Shown here in pieces: positions 46,759-55,299 of a stretch of 64,000 nt of DNA (position 1 is its first letter; every line of letters begins with the position of its first letter). Location of the stretch: assembly GCA_030530865.1 (NCBI GenBank), contig JAUMUC010000003.1, positions 1 to 64,000 on the forward strand, given 5' to 3'. The position numbers and the translations under genes were made by a program. Under the pieces are notes generated by a model. It was not told the origin of the DNA. It did no database searches and was given only the letters and a program-made list of their open reading frames with translations. The DNA is from Lactobacillus sp. GTDB lineage: Bacteria > Bacillota > Bacilli > Lactobacillales > Lactobacillaceae.

Positions 46759-46773
46759 ACGAAAGCGATTACA
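46759..46773 (+). promoter_or_regulatory. cre site downstream of the treP promoter
   Basis: ACGAAAGCGATTACA fits the cre consensus with one mismatch and lies just after the expected transcription start, where bound CcpA would block elongation. Confidence 0.72.
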
Positions 46774-46786
46774 ACGAGGTAAACTT

Positions 46787-48700
46787 ATGAGTAATGAAAT
46801 AAAAATGTTAGCTCCTGTCGCTGGTAAATTAATTGCTTTATCTAAAGTAAAAGATGAAGTATTTTCTTCAGGAATGATGGGAGAAGGGTACGCAATTGAA
46901 CCAACTGGTGACAAGATTGTCGCTCCAGTATCTGGTGAAATTACGATGTTGGCTGAAACTAAGCATGCATTTGGAATTAGAACAGATGATGGCTTGGAAG
47001 TATTAGTTTACATGGGTCTTGATACGGTTGAATTAGCTGGTGCACCATTTAACTTAAAGGTAAAAGCTGGTGACAAAGTTAAGGCTGGTCAAGAAATTGC
47101 GGAAATGTCATTATACGCAATTGAAAGTGCTGGTAAAGCAACTACTGTTTTAACAGTTATTACCAACAGTGCTGATCACTTAGATGGTATCGACTTTGAA
47201 GAAGGCGAAGTTAAGGTTGGCGATCAAGTTGTTACTGCATACCTTAAACAAGCTGAAGCTAAGAGTGAGAAGCTAAATTACGATCAACTTGCTTCATTGA
47301 TTATTGAAAAAGTTGGTGGTAAGGACAACATCAAGAATTTGATTCACTGTATCACTAGACTTCGTTTCTACCTTAAGGATGAAAGTTTAGCTGACGATGA
47401 ATTCTTGAGCAATACTGATGGAATCATCGATATCATGCATGCTGCAGGTCAATATCAAGTAGTTATCGGTAATGAAGTAACTAATGTCTTCGATGCAATT
47501 ATGAAGCAACTTCCTGATTTAGCTGAAAAGACAGATGATGAACCTGAACAAGTTGCAGGTAAAAATGCATTTGAACGTGCCTTCAACAGCTTAATTGGTA
47601 TTGTGACTGGATCAATGGGACCAGTAGTTGGTATCATTTCTGCTTCAGGTATTATTAAAGGCTTATTGGCTTTATTGACTTTGCCACAATTAGGTGCAAT
47701 TTTAAGTACTAAGTCAATGATTTACATCACTATTAGTGCAATGGCTGATGCTGCATTCTTCTTCTTACCTGTATTGGTAGGTTTCTCAGCAGCTAAGCGA
47801 ATTGGTGGGAATCCAATTATTACCGCTACAGTCGGTTTATTCCTCACTTACCCACAAATGATTGAATGGGGTAAGAATAATGTAATGATGTTCTCACTTG
47901 GTGGATTACAATTCCATCTTTTGAACTACACTTACTCAATTTTCCCAATGATCTTGGCAGCTTGGGCAGCTAAGAAACTAGAAGATTGGCTCAAGAAAGT
48001 CTTACCAACTTTCTTACAAATGATCTTTATTCCAATGATTACATTATTGGTAATTAGTACTTTAACTATCTTAGTAACCGGTCCAGTTATTCAAAACTTA
48101 GCCTTCGCTATTGCAGATGGAATTAATTTCATCGTTAAGACTTCTGGCTGGTTAGGTGGTTTGGTAATTGGTGGATTCTATCAATTACTTGTTATCTTCG
48201 GTTTACACTGGGGTGTTGTTCCTGTTGTTACGCAACAAATTTCAGGAACTGGACAAAGTGCATTAAACGCCATCATTTCAGTAACAATGGTTTCTCAAGG
48301 TGCTGCAGTATTAGCAGTTGCTTTGAAGAGTAAGAAGAAGGATATGAAGTCATTAGGTGTCGCAGCTACTATTTCAGCCTTCTGCGGTGTTACTGAACCA
48401 GCTATCTATGGTATTAACTTGAGATATCGTCGCGTGTTCATCTCAGGTTTGATTGGATCAGCTATCGGTGGTTTAATCACTGGCTTCATGGGCGGAACAA
48501 TGTATGGATTTACCGGATCATTAATTGGATTCTCATCATTCTTCAACCCTAAGAACCCAACTGACTTGAGCAGTTTCTATGCTTTCTTAATTTCAAGCAT
48601 CGTTGCTATTGTAGTATCATTTATCGTAACCTGGGTATGGGGCTACAATGACAATATGGAAAAAGGTAAGAAAGTTACTAAAAAATCAACTCCTAAATAG
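46787..48700 (+). CDS. treP: Trehalose PTS permease, EIIA-EIIB-EIIC fusion with altered EIIA
   Basis: 637 residues in the order EIIA (1-150), EIIB (about 160-250; phospho-Cys in LIHCITRLRF), EIIC (270-620, about ten helices). It imports trehalose and phosphorylates it to trehalose-6-phosphate for TreA. In the EIIA part the phosphorylated His is replaced by Tyr (VLVYMGLDTVEL), while the neighbouring His in TKHAFGI is kept. Phosphate may therefore come from another EIIA such as that at 5354. Starts after ACGAGGT. Confidence 0.88.
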   Translation: MSNEIKMLAPVAGKLIALSKVKDEVFSSGMMGEGYAIEPTGDKIVAPVSGEITMLAETKHAFGIRTDDGLEVLVYMGLDTVELAGAPFNLKVKAGDKVKAGQEIAEMSLYAIESAGKATTVLTVITNSADHLDGIDFEEGEVKVGDQVVTAYLKQAEAKSEKLNYDQLASLIIEKVGGKDNIKNLIHCITRLRFYLKDESLADDEFLSNTDGIIDIMHAAGQYQVVIGNEVTNVFDAIMKQLPDLAEKTDDEPEQVAGKNAFERAFNSLIGIVTGSMGPVVGIISASGIIKGLLALLTLPQLGAILSTKSMIYITISAMADAAFFFLPVLVGFSAAKRIGGNPIITATVGLFLTYPQMIEWGKNNVMMFSLGGLQFHLLNYTYSIFPMILAAWAAKKLEDWLKKVLPTFLQMIFIPMITLLVISTLTILVTGPVIQNLAFAIADGINFIVKTSGWLGGLVIGGFYQLLVIFGLHWGVVPVVTQQISGTGQSALNAIISVTMVSQGAAVLAVALKSKKKDMKSLGVAATISAFCGVTEPAIYGINLRYRRVFISGLIGSAIGGLITGFMGGTMYGFTGSLIGFSSFFNPKNPTDLSSFYAFLISSIVAIVVSFIVTWVWGYNDNMEKGKKVTKKSTPK

Positions 48701-48715
48701 TATTTCAAAAAAATA

Positions 48716-48749
48716 AAAAGGTGATTTCAATTTGAAATCACCTTTTTTT
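48716..48749. terminator. Bidirectional terminator after treP
   Basis: AAAAGGTGATTTCA / TGAAATCACCTTTTTT hairpin between treP and the convergent MFS gene. Confidence 0.9.
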
Positions 48750-49914
48750 ATGCGTTTTGTTTATTAATTGAAATAACTGTTAATTGCCCAATGATTGCGA
48801 AAACTGCTGAAAGCAAAATGATGTATTGAATACCAGTAAATGGAAGTGCTAAGGAAGCAATGGTTGAACCAACGAAAATACCGTAGTTACTGAATACTGG
48901 ATTAATTGATGAAGCAAAGTCCATTAAGTTTGGATAAGATTCGCTAGCAACATCAAGCATAGTAATTTGTACTGTTGAACCCCAAGTTGCTGAAAGAGCA
49001 CAGACAATTGCGATTAAGCAGAATGAAAGCCATGGAAGACTTCTCATAGTAATTCCTGCAATAATCATAGTTACGATCATTAAAGCGAAGAGTTTTACTA
49101 GAACTTTTCCACCACCGTGATCAGCGGTCCAGCCACCAATCTTGTTACCAATGATAGAAGCAGCACCTAAAACCAACAAAAGAATATTTAATGTAGTATT
49201 ATTAAAATTCATTTCCTGGGTAATAATTGGACGAATGTAAGTATAAAAACTGAATTGTGCTGCACACATCATAATGGTAATAACTAACCATTTAGTAACG
49301 CGAGGATCTTTCAAGAAAACAAAAGCGGAAACCTTTTGTTTAGTAGGCTTGGCTTGAGGTGTATTCTTTTCAGCAAAAACTAACAGAGCCAACAAGGCAA
49401 TCAAACTGATAATATCAATTGCCCAGAAGCTGTTTCGCCAGCTTGAATGAGTTGAAATGTAGGTTCCAATTGGCACACCGGCGATGCTGGCAATGTTAAA
49501 TCCAGAAAAAATCCAAGAAATTGCACTAGCTCTTTTTTCTCTAGGAATAGAATAGTTTGCCATAACTAAGCAGACTGAGATAATTGAACCACTGGTACAT
49601 GCGGTTACAATTCTAGAAATCATCAGTAAAGCATAATTAGGAGCAAGAGCGGAAGCAGTATTTCCTAAAATGAAGATAGTCATTAATCCATACAAGTATA
49701 AGTGACGCTTGAATCTACTTGCGAAAACACTGATTAGAGGTGTGCTGACTGCATAAGTCAAGGCGAATGCAGAAACTAGTAAACCTAGTTCAGCCACTGG
49801 AATCTTCATATCTTTGCTGATATCTGATAAGACACCCATGACCATATATTCATTACAGCCAAGCATGAATGTTGTAATCGTATAAATGATTGTTTGTAAA
49901 TTATATTTTTTCAT
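48748..49914 (-). CDS. MFS permease (DHA1/AraJ type), copy 1
   Basis: 388 residues, about twelve transmembrane helices. FMLGCNEYMVMGVLSDISKD and VPIGTYISTHSSWRNSFW are shared with the next gene, its close paralogue. The family includes sugar and drug exporters (AraJ, YdhP, NepI); substrate unknown. Start ATG at 49914. Confidence 0.82.
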   Translation of the reverse strand: MKKYNLQTIIYTITTFMLGCNEYMVMGVLSDISKDMKIPVAELGLLVSAFALTYAVSTPLISVFASRFKRHLYLYGLMTIFILGNTASALAPNYALLMISRIVTACTSGSIISVCLVMANYSIPREKRASAISWIFSGFNIASIAGVPIGTYISTHSSWRNSFWAIDIISLIALLALLVFAEKNTPQAKPTKQKVSAFVFLKDPRVTKWLVITIMMCAAQFSFYTYIRPIITQEMNFNNTTLNILLLVLGAASIIGNKIGGWTADHGGGKVLVKLFALMIVTMIIAGITMRSLPWLSFCLIAIVCALSATWGSTVQITMLDVASESYPNLMDFASSINPVFSNYGIFVGSTIASLALPFTGIQYIILLSAVFAIIGQLTVISINKQNA

Positions 49915-49960
49915 CTTTTAAACCTATCTATTTGTAAATACGTAAAGGATTATTATAGCA

Positions 49961-51121
49961 CTAATATTTTTCAAAAACTGCTTTTATTTTTAACATTATC
50001 AAAAATGCTAAAAAGGCAAATCCAGCAGATAAATAAACAACATTTTTGATTGCAACAAAATTAATTAATTCGCTGGCTGCAAATGAGCCCATAAAGACGC
50101 CGAAATTACTGAAAACTGGATTTAGTGAAGAACTGAAATCTAATAAATCTGTATATTCTTTAGAAGCAATATCGAGCAGATTCACCTGAATTGTGGCACT
50201 AAAAGTGGCAGAGCATGTAGCTGCAACTAGGATAAAAATAAAAGCTGTGATAGGGGATGCTTTCATTAAACAACCACAAATAATTTGAGAGATTGTCATC
50301 ACTAAATAAATTGGAGCTAAGATTTTTTGACCACCGTGATTAGCGGCCCAAGCACCAATATTGTTGCCGATAATTGCACAAAAGCCAAAGACGAACAGCA
50401 GAGCATTCATTACAGGTGTCGAAAAGCCCATTCCTTCAGTCAAAATTGGACGGATATAAGTATAGTAACTGAATTGTGCTGCCCACATACACATCACAAA
50501 CATGGCCATCCAAATAATCCGATCTTCTTTCAATAATTGAATAAGTCGTTGGACATTTATTTTTTGATTACTTTGTGGTGTATCTTTTGGCAAATAAAAC
50601 ATAAACATAATGGCCACGAAGATCGTCACAAGGTCAATTGCTAAGAAACTTAGTCGCCAACTGAAATGTGTTGAAATGAAAGTCCCGATTGGCACACCGG
50701 CGATACTGGCGATGTTGAAACCGGCAAAAATCCAAGCAATTGCACTTGCTCGGTGCTTTTTAGAAACGGCATAATTAGCAAAAACCATGGTGACTGAAAT
50801 TAACACACCCGCAGTTAAAGCAGCAACTATTCTTGAAAATAGCAGGCTCCAAAATCCGACGGCAACAGCTGATAAAGTATTTCCAATCAAGAAGACGGTT
50901 AATAATCCCATGAAAAAGTGATGACGTTTAAACCGATTGCCCCAAATGGTGACAAATGGCGTTGAGATCGCATAGACTAATGCAAAAAGCGACACAATTA
51001 ATCCTAATGAAGATAGGCTAATGCCTAAATCTTTGTTAATATCGGAAATTACGCCCATCAGCATATATTCATTACAGCCGAGCACAAATGAGGTACAGAT
51101 AAAAAGTAAAACTAACAACAT
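49961..51121 (-). CDS. MFS permease (DHA1/AraJ type), copy 2
   Basis: 386 residues, clearly paralogous to the next gene downstream on this strand (same FVLGCNEYMLMGVISDINKD start and VPIGTFISTHFSWRLSFL loop), diverged through most of its length. The tandem pair points to an old duplication. It follows the GNAT gene by 9 nt, so the two probably share a transcript. Confidence 0.82.
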   Translation of the reverse strand: MLLVLLFICTSFVLGCNEYMLMGVISDINKDLGISLSSLGLIVSLFALVYAISTPFVTIWGNRFKRHHFFMGLLTVFLIGNTLSAVAVGFWSLLFSRIVAALTAGVLISVTMVFANYAVSKKHRASAIAWIFAGFNIASIAGVPIGTFISTHFSWRLSFLAIDLVTIFVAIMFMFYLPKDTPQSNQKINVQRLIQLLKEDRIIWMAMFVMCMWAAQFSYYTYIRPILTEGMGFSTPVMNALLFVFGFCAIIGNNIGAWAANHGGQKILAPIYLVMTISQIICGCLMKASPITAFIFILVAATCSATFSATIQVNLLDIASKEYTDLLDFSSSLNPVFSNFGVFMGSFAASELINFVAIKNVVYLSAGFAFLAFLIMLKIKAVFEKY

Positions 51122-51130
51122 GATTTTTTC

Positions 51131-51652
51131 CTATAAGTTAAGTTCATAAGCTAAACGAATTGGATCTTGAATGTCATTTGGGAACTTGATGAAGCCCTTC
51201 TGTTCAAAACCTAGTCCTTGGACTAATTTCTGCATAATAATATTTTTTCTACCAGTATCAATTCTAAAGTTGCGCTCACCAGTTTCATACATCACGGAAG
51301 TCATATTTGATAGGAAAAGACTTGATAAATGTTGGCCACGAAAATCGCTATGGATAGCAAGACGGTGGATAGTTACATAAGGATCAGTGTTATTACTCCA
51401 TTCGCCATCAATTTCTTGATAAGTAGGTTCAATACCTGGGCAGGCTGCTAGATAACCAGCTGTCTTTCCGTCAGCGACTAAAACCCAGCCATAATTTGCA
51501 TTGATGTCAGCCAAAATAATATCTTCGTCTGGATAGCCGTTTTGCCATTGCGAGCTTCCTGCATTTTTGAGCATTTGCTTACAGTCGTTAATGATTCGCA
51601 TTATCTCGGTAAGATCGGCTTGATTAGCTCTTCTAATAAATTTCAATTTCAT
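51131..51652 (-). CDS. GNAT-family N-acetyltransferase
   Basis: 173 residues. GNAT fold with the acetyl-CoA segment near residue 98 (VTIHRLAIHSDFRGQHLSSL, R/Q-x-x-G-x-A/L pattern as RGQHLS) and a C-terminal RLAYEL strand. Acetylates a small molecule or protein; acceptor unknown. Next to exporters, a resistance role is conceivable but only inferred. Confidence 0.78.
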   Translation of the reverse strand: MKLKFIRRANQADLTEIMRIINDCKQMLKNAGSSQWQNGYPDEDIILADINANYGWVLVADGKTAGYLAACPGIEPTYQEIDGEWSNNTDPYVTIHRLAIHSDFRGQHLSSLFLSNMTSVMYETGERNFRIDTGRKNIIMQKLVQGLGFEQKGFIKFPNDIQDPIRLAYELNL

Positions 51653-51663
51653 TTCCTTTCTAA

Positions 51664-51686
51664 AAAAACACAGTTAAAACTGTGTT
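51664..51686 (-). terminator. Terminator of the MFS gene at 51685
   Basis: On the minus strand AACACAGTT / AACTGTGTT is followed by T7, overlapping the MFS stop codon. Confidence 0.82.
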
Positions 51687-52926
51687 AAATAGCTGATTTA
51701 GTTTGTTTAGAAGTATTAAACAATAAAATGATAAATACTACTAATAAAGTGCTTCCTGTAATCCAGAAAACATCGCGGAAGCTTAAGAAACCACTAACGG
51801 TTGATCCCATTAAGCTACCCATAACTGATCCTAATGCTTGGAAGGCTTGATTATAACTGAAAATTCGACCAAAAGCTTCCTTAGGAGTGGATAAAGTTAA
51901 GACGGTTTGAGCCGCTGGAATTAAGGCGACAGCTGCGATTCCCAATAAGAAACGCAAACCGGCTAATACTAAAGGCGAATTAGTGAATCCCATGGGGATG
52001 AACAAAATTGTTGCTACCAATAACCCAATTTTCAATGCTTTTAGCGGACCGATTTCGTCTAATTTATGTCCCATTTGTCTTGAAGCAATTAAAGTACCTA
52101 GTCCAGGAGCTGCAGCAACAATTCCGGCGATGATTACAATATAAGGACTATGTGGAATTAAACTCTTTACATATAATGAAACGATTGGATCAACAGATAA
52201 AGTTGAAGATTGCACGATCATGGTTGTAAAGAACATTAAGATGACAAGTTTTAAGTCTGGAAGAGACTTGAGCAAACTCATCATAGGTTGCATTTTATCT
52301 TTTTCAATTGGTGTAAATTCTTCATGCACAAATGTCAAAGTTGAAATGAAAACTAAGAACATCAAGAACCCTGTGATAAAGAATGAACAACGATATTGCC
52401 AAGCCCCAGGTAAAATATGACCGATTGCGGAAGTTAAAACACCACCGATTAATGGCCCGAGCAAGGTACCAGCGGTACTGGCTGTCAACATTTGACTGAT
52501 TACCCAACCGCTTCTCTTATGAGGCGTTTCTCCGGCAATCAAGGCAGTTGCATTATTAATATAACCGGAAAAAAGTCCTTGGATAAAACGCATGATGATA
52601 ATGTACCAAGCACCAGTTGCTAATCCGGTGATGAAAATGGTAAAACTCATCACACCGCTGGCTCTTAAACACATTAATTTTCGTCCCTTACGGTCTGCTA
52701 AGCTTCCCCAAACAGGAGCCATCAGACTTTGGGCGATAAAAGTGGCTGCAAAAGCTAAACCTGCATACAAATTAAGTTCGACTTTACTATAATTATGCAA
52801 TTCTGACATGAACAATGATACAAAAGGCATTGTCATTGAATAGCCGAGTCCTGTAATAAAGTTACCGAACAATAAAGTTGTGAATGCTAATTTCCAGCCG
52901 GTGGGATATTCGTTGTCTTTATCCAC
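51685..52926 (-). CDS. MFS multidrug exporter (DHA1)
   Basis: 413 residues, about twelve transmembrane helices. The loop after helix 2 reads GSLADRKGRKLM, an intact MFS signature, and motif C of antiporters is visible in helix 5 (GTLLGPLIGG). It is probably an H+-driven drug exporter of the MdtG/TetA type; substrate unknown. Monocistronic, divergent from phnD. Confidence 0.85.
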   Translation of the reverse strand: MDKDNEYPTGWKLAFTTLLFGNFITGLGYSMTMPFVSLFMSELHNYSKVELNLYAGLAFAATFIAQSLMAPVWGSLADRKGRKLMCLRASGVMSFTIFITGLATGAWYIIIMRFIQGLFSGYINNATALIAGETPHKRSGWVISQMLTASTAGTLLGPLIGGVLTSAIGHILPGAWQYRCSFFITGFLMFLVFISTLTFVHEEFTPIEKDKMQPMMSLLKSLPDLKLVILMFFTTMIVQSSTLSVDPIVSLYVKSLIPHSPYIVIIAGIVAAAPGLGTLIASRQMGHKLDEIGPLKALKIGLLVATILFIPMGFTNSPLVLAGLRFLLGIAAVALIPAAQTVLTLSTPKEAFGRIFSYNQAFQALGSVMGSLMGSTVSGFLSFRDVFWITGSTLLVVFIILLFNTSKQTKSAI

Positions 52927-53032
52927 GTATGTTCCTTCTTTCCAATACTATTTAATGTTACAAATAAACATTATAACAAAAAAATCCGGAATAACTTGCT
53001 TTTTAGTTTGAATATGGTAAAGTATTTATCTG

Positions 53033-53061
53033 TTGACTACAATATGTTGTATTTATATAAA
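53033..53061 (+). promoter_or_regulatory. Promoter of the first phnD-type gene
   Basis: TTGACT (53033-53038), 17-bp spacer, TATAAA (53056-53061). The spacer holds the inverted repeat TACAATATGTTGTA (53038-53051), a possible operator. Confidence 0.6.
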
Positions 53062-53105
53062 GACAAATTTACACATATTGTATAAATGGAGGAGTGGAAG
53101 ATATT

Positions 53106-54032
53106 ATGAAACATTTGAATCAACTATTAGTTTTAGCTGCAATTTTGGTAAGTGCATTGGCATTATCAGCTTGTGGTAACTCAAAATCAGCTAACAATTA
53201 TGAACCGAAGACTTTGCGTGTACAATTGGTGCCAAGTAGTCAAGCATCAACTTTAGTAGCTAAGGCAAAGCCATTAGAAAAGATGCTATCAAGTAGACTT
53301 CATATGCCAGTTAAATTAACTATGTCTACTGATTACAATACTTTAGTAGAAGCAATGAAATCTAAACAAGTTGATGTTGGCTTTTTACCAGCTGATGCTT
53401 ACGTATTGGCTCACAAGCAAAAGGCAGCCGACATCTTGTTACAATCAATGAAGAAAAAGATCGGTAAAGATGGTGTTCAATTGAATGAAATTGTTCCTAG
53501 TTACCGTTCAGAAATTTTGGTTAAAAAGAACTCCGGTATCAAGAGCTGGAAAGATTTGAAGGGTAAGACTATTGCTGTTCAAAACGCTACTTCTTCAAGT
53601 GGCTACATTTTCCCAATTGCAGAATTGAAGGAAAAAGGTCTTGATTTAACTAAGAAGGGTAATGCTAAGTTGGTTACAGTTTTAGGACACGACCAAGGGG
53701 TAATTAATGTCTTGAATGGCACTACTGATGCAGCTTTTGTTTTTGAAGATGCCCGTAATTTGGTTAAAAAAGAAGATCCAAATATTATGAAGAAGGTTGT
53801 TCCGATCTACTACACTACTGGTAGAATTCCGAATGATACCGTTTCTGTTCGTCATGACATGAGTCAAGCTTACAGAAATAAATTGATTAAAGCCTTCAAG
53901 TCAATTGCAAAGACTAAAGAAGGTAAATACATTATGCAAAACGTACTTTACAGTACTGCTGATTGGCGCAAGGGCTCAGAAGCTGACTTCAATATTGTTA
54001 GAAAATACGCCAAGATTGCTGGTGAACAATAA
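53106..54032 (+). CDS. PhnD-type substrate-binding lipoprotein, copy 1
   Basis: 308 residues from the ATG at 53106; an in-frame GTG at 53094 lies in the ribosome site. A lipoprotein signal with lipobox LSAC (Cys27 after MKHLNQLLVLAAILVSALA) anchors it to the membrane. PhnD/periplasmic phosphonate-binding family: VDVGFLPADAYVLAHKQ and AVQNATSSSGYIFP line the ligand site. About two-thirds identical by eye to copy 2. It has its own promoter and no transporter genes directly behind it, so it probably feeds the PhnC-PhnE-PhnE transporter downstream. Confidence 0.88.
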   Translation: MKHLNQLLVLAAILVSALALSACGNSKSANNYEPKTLRVQLVPSSQASTLVAKAKPLEKMLSSRLHMPVKLTMSTDYNTLVEAMKSKQVDVGFLPADAYVLAHKQKAADILLQSMKKKIGKDGVQLNEIVPSYRSEILVKKNSGIKSWKDLKGKTIAVQNATSSSGYIFPIAELKEKGLDLTKKGNAKLVTVLGHDQGVINVLNGTTDAAFVFEDARNLVKKEDPNIMKKVVPIYYTTGRIPNDTVSVRHDMSQAYRNKLIKAFKSIAKTKEGKYIMQNVLYSTADWRKGSEADFNIVRKYAKIAGEQ

Positions 54033-54050
54033 AACGCTTTCCCGAATTAA

Positions 54051-54068
54051 TATTGGTACGAACCAATA
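54051..54068. promoter_or_regulatory. Inverted repeat upstream of the leader promoter
   Basis: TATTGGTACGAACCAATA: 7-bp arms TATTGGT / ACCAATA around ACGA. It has no T run, so it is more likely an operator than a terminator. Confidence 0.45.
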
Positions 54069-54085
54069 AAATGTTCGATAAATGC

Positions 54086-54114
54086 TTGAATTTTGAAAAA
54101 GATCTTGTTAATAT
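54086..54114 (+). promoter_or_regulatory. Promoter of the leader ORF and phnD copy 2
   Basis: TTGAAT (54086-54091), 17-bp spacer, TAATAT (54109-54114). The transcript would start near 54121, before the leader ORF. Confidence 0.6.
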
Positions 54115-54150
54115 ATTTGTTGAACAAACGCAGTAGGGAGGATAACAGTT

Positions 54151-54252
54151 GTGTTTAATTTAGCTAACAAATTTTGTGCTATTGGAATGAACATTGCTGT
54201 TCGTCTTCTTTCTGCATGCATTTTTAATGTTCGTGTTTTGTGCTGGACTTAA
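54151..54252 (+). CDS. Putative 33-residue leader peptide
   Basis: A short ORF starting GTG after a strong ribosome site (GGGAGG, 9 nt before). It encodes 33 residues ending RLLSACIFNVRVLCWT. The stop codon lies inside the 5' arm of the terminator that follows, so ribosomes reaching or stalling near the end would prevent that hairpin from forming. This is the architecture of translation-coupled attenuation. Three Cys, three Leu-rich runs and a Trp near the end do not point to one amino acid. Not known to me. Confidence 0.6.
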   Translation: MFNLANKFCAIGMNIAVRLLSACIFNVRVLCWT

Positions 54253-54290
54253 TGACTTAAACCTGGTCATTAAGTCTTTTTTGTTTTTTC
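54246..54290 (+). terminator. Attenuator hairpin before phnD copy 2
   Basis: GACTTAATGAC (54246-54256) / GTCATTAAGTC (54266-54276) is a perfect 11-bp stem followed by a T-rich tail, between the leader ORF and the ribosome site of the second phnD gene. Confidence 0.85.
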
Positions 54291-54303
54291 AGGGAGGATT
54301 AAT

Positions 54304-55230
54304 ATGAAGAAAGTTAAAAAGTTTTTACTTTTAGCTTTAACTGTAGTTGTTGCTACATTATTGACTGCGTGTGGTAAGAGCTCATCATCAGCTAAGTCTT
54401 ACACACCAAAGACACTTAAAGTACAATTTGTACCTAGTGTTCAAGCAAGTACTTTGCTTGCTAAGGCAAAGCCACTTGAAAAATTGCTTTCAAAGCAATT
54501 AGGTATTCCAGTAAAGATTTCAATGTCTACTGATAACAACACTTCTATCGAAGCATTGAAGTCAAAACAAATTGATGTTGCCTTTTTGCCACCTGACGCT
54601 TATGTATTAGCTCACAAGCAAAAAGCTGCTGACGTTTTGCTTCAAGCATTACGTTACGGTATTAAGCAACCAAATGGTCAATTAACTAAGAAGTTAGTTT
54701 CTTCATATCGTGCAGAAATCTTAGTAAGAAAGAATTCTGGAATCAAGAGCTGGAAAGACTTAAAGGGTAAGTCAATTTCAGTACAAAGTACTACATCATC
54801 AGGTGGTTACATCTTCCCTGTTGCAAGTTTGAAGGAAAAGGGCTTTGACGTAACTAAGAAAGGTAACGCAAAATTAGTTACTGTTTTAGGTCACGACCAA
54901 GCTGTTTTAAACGTTTTGAACGGTGATACCGACGCTGCCTTTGTTTTCGAAGACGCTCGTAACCTTGTTAAGAAAGACAACCCAGATATCATGAAGAAGG
55001 TTGTTCCTATTTACTTCACTGAAAGCATTCCAAACGATACTATCTCAGTTCGTTCAGACATGAGCCAAGCATTTAGAAAGAAATTGGCTGCTGCATTCAT
55101 CGCTGTAAGTAAGACTAAGAAGGGTAACGAAATTATCAACAGTGTTTACAACCAACAAGGTTACAAGACAGCAAAAGACTCTGACTTTAACATTGTTAGA
55201 AAATTCGACAAGATTGCTGAAGAAAAATAA
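54304..55230 (+). CDS. PhnD-type substrate-binding lipoprotein, copy 2
   Basis: 308 residues. Lipobox LTAC (Cys after KKFLLLALTVVVATLLTA) marks a membrane-anchored lipoprotein. Same ligand-site motifs as copy 1 (VAFLPPDAYVLAHKQ, SVQSTTSSGGYIFP). First gene of the operon with phnC-phnE-phnE. It lies behind an attenuator hairpin and before a weaker hairpin, which may keep its level above that of the transporter. The family binds phosphonates, phosphite or related anions; the real ligand is unknown. Confidence 0.9.
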   Translation: MKKVKKFLLLALTVVVATLLTACGKSSSSAKSYTPKTLKVQFVPSVQASTLLAKAKPLEKLLSKQLGIPVKISMSTDNNTSIEALKSKQIDVAFLPPDAYVLAHKQKAADVLLQALRYGIKQPNGQLTKKLVSSYRAEILVRKNSGIKSWKDLKGKSISVQSTTSSGGYIFPVASLKEKGFDVTKKGNAKLVTVLGHDQAVLNVLNGDTDAAFVFEDARNLVKKDNPDIMKKVVPIYFTESIPNDTISVRSDMSQAFRKKLAAAFIAVSKTKKGNEIINSVYNQQGYKTAKDSDFNIVRKFDKIAEEK

Positions 55231-55242
55231 TAAACAGCTCAT

Positions 55243-55279
55243 AAAGGAACCTAGCATCGAAAGATGTTAAGTTTCTTTT
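55243..55279 (+). terminator. Imperfect hairpin between phnD copy 2 and phnC
   Basis: AAGGAACCTAGCATC / GATGTTAAGTTTCTT pairs with several G-U pairs around a GAAA tetraloop and ends in TTTTT. Likely partial terminator or mRNA stabiliser. Confidence 0.7.
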
Positions 55280-55299
55280 TGTGCGAGAAGGGAACATAA

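Noticed and set aside
54033..54303. T-box or known riboswitch before the second phnD gene
   Set aside because: No T-box AGGGTGG-type sequence or recognised riboswitch core was found; the short ORF with the terminator explains the layout better.
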